10,207 nt of DNA from Pigoraptor vietnamica (taxonomy: Eukaryota; Opisthokonta; Filasterea): NCBI GenBank assembly GCA_943704525.1, contig CALSCQ010000798.1:1-10207 (forward strand). Reading direction: 5' to 3'. The notes beneath the pieces were generated by a model that saw nothing but the letters and a program-made list of their open reading frames with translations, searched no databases and was not told the DNA's origin. Of this stretch, positions 1 to 8,259 are shown in pieces. Position numbers and translations under genes: made by a program. How positions within the stretch are numbered: position 1 is the stretch's first letter; each line of letters starts with the position of its first letter.

Positions 1-209
1 CCCACCCACCCCTTTCCCGCTCTCCCAACACACACAGCTTACTGTCCATGACGCCGCAGGAGATGACGGCACAGCTCAAGAAAATACAGCAATAGGATGG
101 AAATGCACTCTCGCAAATGAACAGCCACATTCGAACACACTGTAGGGATTGGGCTGACAGCCAGATGACGCAATCATGCACTACTATGAACGTCACGCTG
201 CCCGCTCCA

Positions 210-242
<33 letters not shown>

Positions 243-327
243 CGACACTGCACGCAAAAGGCCAGGCGCAACGCAAACGCACTAACAAACGATGTCAACG
301 ACGCACACCCACAATGAGCAAACGTTC
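1..327. other. Intergenic DNA downstream of AK6
   Basis: No gene is visible here. The stretch follows the AK6 stop codon (minus strand) and should hold its 3' UTR and polyadenylation region, but I see no clear AATAAA on the minus strand. It contains the ACGC tetranucleotide array listed separately. The short open frames over it give Thr/His/Arg-rich translations of the repeat, with no recognisable domain. Confidence 0.6.
209..240. repeat. (ACGC)8 tetranucleotide microsatellite
   Basis: Eight uninterrupted ACGC units, seen directly, 3' of the AK6 gene. Alternating purine-pyrimidine sequence of this kind can adopt Z-DNA, and length polymorphism is expected. Confidence 0.95.
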
Positions 328-1357
<1,030 letters not shown>

Positions 1358-1711
1358 CTTCCACGGACCTCGAGTGTACAGGGAAGTGACGAGTTTAGTT
1401 CTAGATTTGGGACTCTAACAAGACCCGCAAGATTGTCTGATAGCGCCCTTTGTGCCACGTGCATCAGTTTGTTACCTGTCTGGACTCGCTGGCCAGGTGA
1501 CCAGGTGACGGACGATGTCAGGCGACTCCGCCGGCCGGCGGGCCGGACCACTGGCATTGGCACTTACGTACGAGTGCCGCTTGCGGTGGCCTATGGCAGA
1601 CCAGGTTCTGTTCTTCTCACATGCAAACGCATGCGTACCGGTTACGAGTCCCATTGCATTAATGCGGCACGGAATCGGATCCATCTCTGTGAGTACTGCC
1701 GACTGCCGGCT

Positions 1712-1758
1712 GGCCGCGCCACTGAGCGCCTGGCTACTCAGTCGTACTGGCGCGGGCC
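1712..1758. repeat. Extended imperfect inverted repeat (hairpin)
   Basis: The left arm GGCCGCGCCA plus CTGAG (1712-1726) pairs with CTCAG (1737-1741) and TGGCGCGGGCC (1748-1758). The loop is 10 nt, with a 6-nt bulge and one extra G. It lies between the AK6 and C1q-like genes. It is too irregular to assign to a known element. Confidence 0.6.
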
Positions 1759-1763
1759 GGATA

Positions 1764-1779
1764 GGCGGTTCAATCCGCC
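1764..1779. repeat. Perfect 5-bp stem hairpin GGCGG-TTCAAT-CCGCC
   Basis: A short perfect inverted repeat directly after the larger hairpin. It superficially recalls a tRNA T-arm, but the loop is six nt and no acceptor or anticodon arm surrounds it. Confidence 0.5.
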
Positions 1780-1805
1780 AGTGTATTTCGGTAGACCCGG
1801 GCTGG

Positions 1806-2975
1806 TCAAGGCGAGATCTTAGCGATGGACATGTACGCGTACACGAGGTACAAGGACGGGTCGGAGACGGACGACGTCGCAATGGGAAACGAGCCAGATG
1901 CCCCACTGCAAATCCACACGCGATCGTTGGCGCTCAGTGGAATGGCCGACACAACGAGACTCGCATACTGTGCGTACGTCCCCAAGAAAGCAAGCGTGAC
2001 GCTGCTGTTGCTGAAACGTTTCACACAAAGTGAAGGGTAGTAAAGACCGCTCGAACTGAGCACGGGCCGTCACGGACACGGAGTACGCGCCATCCTCAGG
2101 AACGGTGGCGACGCCAATCGTCGCGTTGTAAAATCCTGGCGGCGATTGGCCCATAACGATAGGGAAGACGTGCGGGACGCCTGCCGTATACTCTGCCGAG
2201 CCGGAGCCGGAGAATGAGGTCGCTGTCTTGGAGTCCACATACGCAAATACGAACGGTCGCTGCCTTTGTTTTGCGTTATTGACCTCGTTGCGAAGAGAAT
2301 CGACGAGCTGATGGGGAGACCGCCGGCGGGTCCGGCTCCATCATTAGTCAAGATCAGAAGCGTGCTGATACGACGCGCAGTTGCCCGACACGACCGAGCA
2401 TGCCGTGCATGTCGGCCGGGCTGAGTCAGAGCCTATTTACGGCCTCAATCAAACTCTTGTTCGTGGTTTGCAGTGACGAGCGAATATCGTCAGTTTGAAA
2501 TTGGACATAGTCTGCGCTCGCAATTATCCGTTCAGAACACAATTGTCAATGACTGTAGCGATCAGACTGGAGTCAATGACATCGCCGACGGAGCTCTGAT
2601 TAGCGGGACCATCCAGTTATACTGAGTTGTTGGTTCAGGCGCCCCACCTTGAAGACCCTGCACATGAGCGCTCACGTTGTTGACTTGTTGCGCCACATTA
2701 CTTTGCAGCGTTTTTTGCAGCAGTGCAATGGCCGCTTGCGTAGACGTCAGCTGCGCTTGGAGAGCCTGGAGCGATTCTTGAAGGGGCACTTTGAGACCGT
2801 CCGCATTCCGCACATTCACTGTCGGTGCCTCGAGATCAATCGTCGAGGAACTGCTCAAGCTGATGGTGCGTGGTGCACTGAGAATCAAATCGTCGTTGGG
2901 AGAAGTGCGGACTTCACATTCGCTACGCGCGGCGCCACTCAGCAAGAGGAGAGACAACGAGAGGAGGCCGGCCAT
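1806..2975 (-). CDS. Secreted coiled-coil protein with C1q-like jelly-roll head, four exons
   Basis: Exons on the minus strand are 2975-2648, 2511-2441, 2307-2048 and 2010-1806. All junctions are GT-AG with consistent phases (1, 0, 2), giving 864 nt (287 aa). Residues 1-18 are a signal peptide with a Leu-rich core. Residues 29-60 form four octad-like repeats with alternating Ile/Leu/Val (LILSAPR, ISLSSSS, IDLEAPT, VNVRNADG), suggesting a triple-stranded beta-prism. Residues 62-148 are a heptad-rich coiled coil (LQALQAQL, IALLQKTL, VDSLRNEV). Residues 150-287 resemble C1q/TNF-type domains: FVFAYVDS, GFYNATIGVATVPEDGAYSVSVTA, then LSANDRVWICSG (family pattern GDxVW) and a final SLYLVYAYMSI strand. 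NAT and NSS are candidate N-glycosylation sites. C1q-like heads trimerise, so a secreted trimeric rod with a binding head is inferred; the ligand is unknown. Unspliced, the locus looks frameshifted; splicing resolves this. The last intron is only 37 nt, so a one-base frame error there is the alternative reading. Confidence 0.8.
2011..2047 (-). other. Candidate 37-nt intron in the C1q-like gene
   Basis: On the minus strand, exon sequence GAGCG is followed by GTCTTTACTACCC and ends in GTTTCAG. Removing exactly 37 nt joins CG with C (Arg) and restores the frame into the NSSVTLAFLG strand of the jelly roll. CTAC inside it could be the branch site. The other two introns of this gene are 136 and 133 nt, so this one is unusually short. 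Confidence 0.6.
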
Positions 2976-3059
2976 GGCCGTTTGCCGGCCATCCGCGGTG
3001 CGCCGACATCATACTCCGAATCATACGTAACCGACACAGTATTCGTACAGGCACGGAGA

Positions 3060-3303
3060 TCATGTTAATTTTACGCATTTGATCAGCGTGTGACTAATGT
3101 TTGCGCCGTGAGAGCCGGCATTGACGCACTGATTGACCAGTGCACTGGCGCCGGCGGCCGGCACCAATGCGCCGATGTTACCGACCAATAACCACATGCG
3201 GGTGTCAATGTGTGAAATTGCCAGCAATTTTGGTTGACAGTAACACAGTTGCACAAGATCCGGTTGGCACTTTAACACCATTGGCACATACCGGCGAACG
3301 GTT
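3060..3303 (-). pseudogene. Degraded jelly-roll-like block, copy 2
   Basis: Minus-strand reading starts after a TTTTTTAG acceptor with NRSPVCANGVKV, then SCATVLLSTKIAGNFTH. An in-frame TGA follows at 3207-3205, then HPHVVIG. A possible 37-nt GT-AG intron (3181-3145) splits an Arg codon, and the sequence continues ALVNQCVNAG..ISHTLIKC to a stop at 3062-3060. It parallels copy 1: CA(T/S)V, N(F/Y)T, G-R at the junction, AG, SHTL, C. The internal stop and lack of a start codon suggest a relic, though an unrecognised intron could remove the stop. The family is not certain. Confidence 0.4.
3216..3229. repeat. Perfect inverted repeat AATTGC-CA-GCAATT
   Basis: Six-bp arms with a 2-nt spacer, seen directly inside the copy 2 block. 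No regulatory protein can be assigned. Confidence 0.6.
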
Positions 3304-3415
3304 CTAAAAAATGCGGCTAAGATATTTCACGCATCACCCTCTTCTTGGACATTCGTTGGGCCCCATTGACAGGATCCGCAGATGCCCATCAGTGTGTGAC
3401 TGTTGCCTGATACAA

Positions 3416-3436
3416 CGCCGGCAACTGAAACCGGCG
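3416..3436. repeat. Perfect inverted repeat CGCCGG-9 nt-CCGGCG
   Basis: Six-bp arms with a 9-nt spacer, seen directly. It spans the likely splice acceptor region and first codons of the copy 1 downstream exon. Confidence 0.6.
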
Positions 3437-3502
3437 TATTTCTGTTGCCGCGCCCCTGGTCAGTCACAGTGAAAGTATGAAGGGTTCCGGAAGACAACCG
3501 CC

Positions 3503-3520
3503 GGCTACCGTCCGGTAGCC
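3503..3520. repeat. Perfect inverted repeat GGCTACCG-TC-CGGTAGCC
   Basis: Eight-bp perfect arms with a 2-nt spacer, the strongest short palindrome in the region. It overlaps the presumed donor site of copy 1. Confidence 0.65.
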
Positions 3521-3730
3521 ACGATGACAGCCGTATAGTTGGTACTCGCTGCCGCACCGACGCGCACCGATGCGCAAGCTGTCTGTTGGAGATCGGTGTA
3601 CGGTGTTATAGTTATTAGATCTTATGGGTCATCAACCACACCGCCGCTTGGACTGAAAAGACTATTTTCTGAACACGAATTTACGTATCACCCAAAGGCC
3701 AGGCAAGGTGTCGCGCTCAATTCGGCCTTC

Positions 3731-3773
3731 GCGCGTCACCTTGCGGCCCAACTTCCCGCAGCCGCTCACTCAT
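3731..3773 (-). repeat. Imperfect duplicate of the gene A stop-codon region
   Basis: Plus-strand 3731-3773 and 3823-3869 match closely: both run GTCACCT..TGCGGCCC..TTCCCGC.GCCGCTC.CTCAT. The right copy encodes the last 13 codons and stop of gene A (MSERQREQ... on the minus strand). The left copy, about 95 bp downstream, has diverged with small indels and is untranslated. Confidence 0.75.
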
Positions 3774-3827
3774 ACGAATCGACTCCCACTTTACGTTTCA
3801 TTAGTGGCAGGGGTCGACGACCGCACG

Positions 3828-6392
3828 TCACCTCGGTTGCGGCCCTTGTTCCCGCTGCCGCTCGCTCATCTTGACAAACGCGTCCACAATGCCACGCGCA
3901 TACGCAACGGCGTCCACGACGGGCGATCCACGCTTTGCGGCCTCTCGGAGTTGGGCCTTGAGACGCGCCGCAAGCGACCCCTCTTTCCGCCCTCTCAGTC
4001 CAATGCGTTTCGCTCGGTCGAAGAAGTCCGGTGCTTTGTCAACGATGAGGTCGGCCAGCCCGAACTCAGCGTCGGACGAGCCAGTCGTGTTTGTGGCGTG
4101 CGATGGCGCGGCGTCCCCCATCGGCGCGCCGATTAGCGTCTTTAAAATGCCCGACGTCGTTCGCCCGCAGCGCGACCCATCACGAAGTGTGAGGAAGGGC
4201 AACCCGCGCGGCAACTGCAGCAAGTGGGAACATTTTAGGGCGCCAACAGCAATGGGAGATTTTGCTTTCAGGATCGGAGTGTCACGTGGGCGCATCTCAT
4301 CCTATCGCGCAGACAAGCGAGACCGACATACCATCTCCGCGGCCGTCGTGCGCGAACTGACGGGGTACGTGTCGATGACGAGGTCGCAGACGGACGGCGC
4401 GATTTTGAGGAATTGCTCGCGAGGAAGACGGGATTGCACAAAGACGCGGTGGCCGACACCCGCCGTCTCCGCCGCACGCCGCAAGTTGGCCTCTGCAGAC
4501 GGAATCCGGGGACAGATGCACGATTAGGGCGAGCGCGCGAGTGTATCAAAGAATACACGTATCAGTGGCTTCTTCAGTGACCAACCCCCTCCCCCCCCCC
4601 CCCCCCCCCCGCCTCTTCCAATGTTTCACCTGCTTGTGCGTTGCTGGCGATGATCCAGAACGAGCTCTTTGGGACACCTTCGAGAATAGTGACCCACGCA
4701 TCGAACATCGCCCAGCTAATCTTCTCCGCCTGCGTGACCCGAACACAAGCTGTAAGAGCGCACAATCTTCGCATTCGCACGGGGCCAATACCGGCGCAAA
4801 ATTCGCCCTCGATCAGTGCATAGGGGAAAAGAGCAGCTGGTCCGCAAGTGAGGGAGCCAGCTGCGAAGGCCACGTGACCGCATCCCTCACCCTCGTTAGG
4901 CTGCAGTAGACAAAGTCGCCGGGCACCGTAATGTTGTGGACGGCGGGTGTCCCTTCGCTGTCCAGGTCGCAGGGGTGCGGACACAGGTAGGGCGAGTGCG
5001 GGAGATTGAGGGCGTAGGGGTCGATGGCACTGGCGTCACCATGCGGGCACATCTCGTCGTCGCAAATGTTGTAGTCGGTGTACATCGGCGCGCAATCGAG
5101 GAAGGAAGCCTGCGGACGCGACAGGGTACGCAGATGCCAACCCAAGTTAGGCAAGCGCACCTTCACATTAAGCGTCAGCAATCGGTGTGTGTGTGTCTGT
5201 GTGTGTGTGTAATGTATGTGTGTGTGTGTGTGTTTGTGTGTATGTGTGTGCGTGCGTGTGTGTGTATGTGCGCGCGCGCGAGTGTACATGAGCGTTTGCG
5301 TACGAGTGTCTGTGTATGCGTGCGTGTGTGCGCGCCACGCGGTCAAGTGAGTCAGGATACACGACGGAGGAAGAGAGATCACCTGCACGGGCACTACGCG
5401 CCAGCTGAAAGGCGCGATCGTGCGTCGATAAGACTTATCCGACCCGATGTCCAGAAGTATTTCGACCTCGTCGCGAAGGTACGTCTCCACCAGCTTGCGA
5501 AGTGGTCGAAGGCTGACTCTGCGGAACGTCAGCAAGGGGATGCCCTGCGCCAATTGCATCGGTCCACGTGAGCTGCATGCCCGTCACTTGAGCGCAGACG
5601 CACCCGTGGGCTTGCATTTCTTTCCTGGGACAGCTAACCCACCTCCGCCTGGCTCTCAATGTCGCCGGCAAGTTTGCGGAATTCCATCGTCACCGTGTCT
5701 CCCGTCGACCCCGTGTAATACAATATGGGAAGCACCACGGGACTGTCGGCCGCGCCGTTCAGCAGCGTCTCGCGCGCAAGGTGGACGAGTGCCCTTACGA
5801 TCCGCAGCATCATGTGTCCGGTGGGCGAGTCGTTGAAGCCGCCGCTCTGGAATCCCACGCGTACAAGGCGCGTCCAGCGGCCGTCGGAAAGTTTGAAAGA
5901 CGGGTAGGGCAGGTCCGCAATCGAGTCCCTATCCACTCGCCACGTATAAGTAGAGCGGAATCCGAAGTTGCGGGCGTAGGCGACGGAACCGGCATAACCT
6001 AGAACGCGCAGAAACCGATACGGTGGCAGGCATGGCTGCGCGCCGTTAATGACGTCCTTCGAGTAGTGCGCATGGAGGTCTACCATCAAATCCTCGTCCT
6101 GCTTCTCTTGCGACCAGTCGCACATCTCCTGGCGCGCGACCAGGGCGACGCACAATGCCTCGCGGTGGTCAGGATTGACACTAAATACGATCTGCGCCGA
6201 CTGCAGCGCGTCCTCGAATTCCCCGACAGCCAGGGCTGCGAGTCCGGAGGCGCGGACGTTGAAATATGTGAGCGCTGAACGCGCGAAGGCGAGAGACAAA
6301 ACACCAACCCGCACGCACGCTTGAATGCGCATCCACATTCACAAGAAAAGTTGCCTTGTGGAGCAGACACGAAAAGAAAGAGGTATGCGTTT

Positions 6393-6483
<91 letters not shown>

Positions 6484-7535
6484 TGTGTGTGTGTGTGTGT
6501 GTGTGTGCGTCGGCGCGTACATGTACACGTTATGTTATCCGAGTCTCATCATTGAGTGGAAAAATGCAAAGAAGCGATACGCACCAACTCTAGCGCGCAA
6601 ATTCTGGCCTTATACGCCGCGCCATATTTAACCGGGTCTGGATGCCACCGCGTCCCCTCCACGAGAAGAGGGTAGGCATCTTTCCAGTGCTCAAGTTCCA
6701 CGAGTATCTGCGCAGAAAGGCACGTCACGGGCGTCAAACGAACTCGGTGGACGACGACGACGACGCAACGAGCAAGTGAATGTGCGAGGGTACCGGGAGC
6801 AACTCACGTCTGCCGCTCGCATGTTTGCCTCCGGCAGGTCGCGAACAGCGCGGATCGACGCATACAACACCTCGAGCGCCTCATCATCGCGCAGCCGTTC
6901 GCGCAGTGAGACTGCGACCCAGGCATTGGCATTTGCCCACGCACTCAATCGCGGCGCTGACGCCCTCGCCTTGTCGTACATACTCTCACACTCTTCAAAC
7001 TTCCCCTCCGCACACAATGCATAGGCGGCCTGCATGGTGCGATAGTACTCTGCGCGCCTCAGAGCGTCGGCCCTATGCGCCTTTGGCCAGTCCCGACTGA
7101 CCATCTCAAGATCGTCGGCTGCGAGGACGGCACGCAGAGAAGCGAGGAAAGAGGGACGTCCACACGTTAGCATTGTTACCTATGCGTTGCGCAATGACAG
7201 CGATATCTAGAAGGAGCCATGTAGAAGAGAGAAACCTGACGGCGCCCGCTCTGCATGCCGACACCCGCACCCGCATTGCCAAAAACAAAGCAACCCAAAC
7301 CAACCGACGAGCGGATGAAGCACGTGCACAGACAGGCACGCACCCAGCCAGCCATAGCTCCTCAAGTAGCCCTCTTCTTGTCGTACAGCCAATTCCATGC
7401 ATGCGATCGCGTCCGCAAGACGACCGGCCTCATGCAACGTCAATGCCTTAGTCCTGCATAACTTTGCATTTAGATACTGATGCGGCGCATGCGTGTGGTG
7501 CCGTGTTTGTGTGTGTCTGTGTGTGTGTGTGTGTT

Positions 7536-7625
<90 letters not shown>

Positions 7626-7935
7626 GGTCTGTGTGTTCCGTGTGTGTGTGTGTGTGTGTGTTTGTGTTTGTGTGTGTGTGTGTGTGTGCATGCGTGCGTA
7701 CACATAATATCAGATATGTGTGTGTGTGTAACCATAAGTGCACTTGTATGCGCCTGTAGTGCGAACGAGCGTGTGTGGCTTCATGCGCATGCATATCGAA
7801 AACGAACCCCAACGTTGAGGGTGCAGCAGCTTACTCAACAAATAAATACCCCCGGCGGCGAGGGAAAAGAAGAAGAAGAAGAAAAAGTCAGCAACTCACA
7901 TAAAGCGATCGGCATTCCCTCCCGCCCATATGCAT
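3828..7935 (-). CDS. Gene A: TPR-containing GT41 (OGT-like) glycosyltransferase, ten exons
   Basis: Exons on the minus strand: 7935-7900, 7476-7344, 7118-6808, 6707-6581, 6274-5643, 5544-5383, 5109-4891, 4729-4630, 4492-4332, 4214-3828; 2268 nt, 755 aa, all GT-AG. Residues about 13-250 are TPR-type helical pairs (KALTLHEAGRLADAIACMELA; YALCAEGKFEECESMYDKA; LAVGEFEDALQSAQIVFSVNP). From about 250 comes the GT41 N-lobe: MCDW, KLSDGR, VRVGFQSGGFNDSPTGHMM, then EVEILLDIG. The C-lobe has FVYCSLTRAEKI, WVTILEGVPKSSFWII, HRVFVQSRLPREQF, APSVCDLVIDTYP, SSRTTAAEM, LPRGLPF and ILKTLIGAPMGD. Human OGT aligns almost without gaps in the C-lobe. GT41 enzymes transfer sugar (GlcNAc, or fucose in SPY) from a nucleotide sugar to Ser/Thr in nucleocytoplasmic proteins. 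Several key residues are replaced (see findings), so activity is uncertain. The first two exons are least certain; the start ATG at 7935 was chosen because it ends in phase 0 at a strong donor. Exon 4 could end at 6585, but only 6581 keeps frame. Confidence 0.82.
4591..4610. repeat. C20 homopolymer (G20 in the gene A transcript)
   Basis: Twenty consecutive C on the plus strand, inside gene A intron 8 (4629-4493), with G20 in the pre-mRNA starting 19 nt after the donor. Length may be unreliable because sequencing often slips in such tracts. Confidence 0.9.
5184..5334. repeat. TG-rich low-complexity tract in gene A intron 6
   Basis: Imperfect TG/TGCG repeats fill most of the 273-nt intron 5382-5110. 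Long Cys/Val or His/Thr open frames over it are artefacts. Confidence 0.85.
6397..6507. repeat. Compound (TG)n(AG)n(TG)n microsatellite in gene A intron 4
   Basis: About 28 nt of TG, then about 57 nt of pure AG, then about 27 nt of TG, inside intron 6580-6275. In the sense strand it reads CA-CT-CA. Confidence 0.95.
7503..7688. repeat. Long TG tract with TTTG interruptions in gene A intron 1
   Basis: About 186 nt of TG dinucleotides with recurring TGTTTGTGTTTG blocks, within intron 7899-7477. The TTTGTGTTTG interruption recurs at least three times, indicating unit-level expansion. Confidence 0.92.
7864..7886. repeat. (GAA)n tract near the first donor of gene A
   Basis: GAAGAAGAAGAAGAA on the plus strand, so a pyrimidine (TTC) run in the transcript just after the modelled exon 1 donor at 7899. 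Confidence 0.7.
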
Positions 7936-8259
7936 CGATAGGTCTGCTCTATTATCGACGCACTGTCATCCCAGACCTCTGCGTCGCATTTGCGAGGGCG
8001 CACGAGAATGAATAGTCAGTACGCTTGACGTGCCGGCACGCACTTACATTCACGAATACACACACCAACACATATACCCACCCACATACATACACACACA
8101 CGCACACATACATACATATACACATATAAACACACACACATACACACGCACGTATACACGCATACACACACACGCGCGCGGACTCGCAGCTACAACAGAC
8201 TTTCACTCTCTTTCTACACCTTCTATCCCGTTGTCGGTCTCTTGACAGAACGCACAAAG
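7936..8259. other. Intergenic DNA between gene B and gene A
   Basis: Only about 320 nt separate the stop codon of gene B from the modelled start of gene A. Most is a CA-rich tract. A minus-strand open stretch reading DDSASIIEQTYRCIWAGG overlaps the modelled first exon in another frame. If it is used as an upstream exon (7978-7900), gene A would need the alternative acceptor at 7461-7462. No TATA box is convincing. Confidence 0.45.
8055..8178. repeat. CA-rich low-complexity tract
   Basis: CACA with CATA and CGCA variants, between gene B and gene A, so it would lie at or near the gene A promoter. Confidence 0.85.

Larger units (their letters stand above)
1358..1805. other. Intergenic DNA: AK6 upstream region and C1q-like gene 3' flank
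   Basis: This stretch should hold the AK6 promoter/5' UTR and the 3' UTR of the C1q-like gene. I see no TATA box and no supported coding exon. It is GC-rich, with CCGGCCGG-type palindromes near 1530 and the hairpins listed separately. Minus-strand donor-like sites occur at about 1566 (CGTAC/GTAAGT) and 1472 (ACAG/GTAACA). A spliced 5' UTR exon is therefore possible but unproven. Confidence 0.5.
3327..3600 (-). pseudogene. Degraded jelly-roll-like block, copy 1
   Basis: The minus strand reads YTDLQQTACASVRVG then STNYTAVIVATG. A possible 67-nt intron (3508-3442, GT-AG) splits an Arg codon in phase 2. The reading continues NTPVSVAGVVSGNSHTLMG and ICGSCQWGPTNVQ to a stop at 3329-3327. No start codon, signal peptide or stalk exon is identifiable upstream before the gene A 3' end. 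The phase-2 Arg-codon intron recalls the last intron of the neighbouring C1q-like gene. It is therefore probably the tail of a duplicated and decayed relative, but it could instead be part of a gene I failed to assemble. Confidence 0.4.
2976..3827. other. Intergenic DNA between gene A and the C1q-like gene
   Basis: It holds the 3' flank of gene A, the 5' flank of the C1q-like gene, two degraded coding-like blocks (3060-3600), several perfect inverted repeats and a duplicated copy of the gene A stop region (3731-3773). No clear TATA box precedes the C1q-like ATG at 2975. Confidence 0.5.

Noticed and set aside
1761-1785. Possible tRNA T-arm (GGTTCAATCC)
   Set aside because: The loop and stem sizes are wrong and no acceptor, D or anticodon arm can be drawn around it.
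1472-1906. Minus-strand 144-aa and overlapping plus-strand frames between the C1q-like gene and AK6
   Set aside because: No recognisable motif; frames on both strands overlap as expected in GC-rich DNA, and the region has hairpins rather than coding signals.
2070-2351. Minus-strand ORF reading MTNDGAGPAGG
   Set aside because: It overlaps the jelly-roll exon in a different frame and begins inside the intron at 2440-2308; the exon frame shows clear C1q-like motifs.
1806-2975. C1q-like locus as a frameshifted pseudogene
   Set aside because: Three GT-AG introns with matching phases remove every stop and shift, leaving one 287-aa frame.
3310-3340. A 21-nt intron (GTGATGCG...TTAG) joining the two degraded blocks into one frame
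   Set aside because: Phase works, but 21 nt is far below the other introns here, and the continuing frame loses the motifs shared by the blocks.
3871-4527. Plus-strand 218-aa ORF opposite gene A
   Set aside because: It is the antisense shadow of two gene A exons and the intron between them; the minus frame carries the GT41 motifs.
7464-8015. Long Cys/Val-rich (and His/Thr-rich on the other strand) open frames
   Set aside because: They are direct translations of TG/CA repeats, open in all frames, with no codon pattern or domain.
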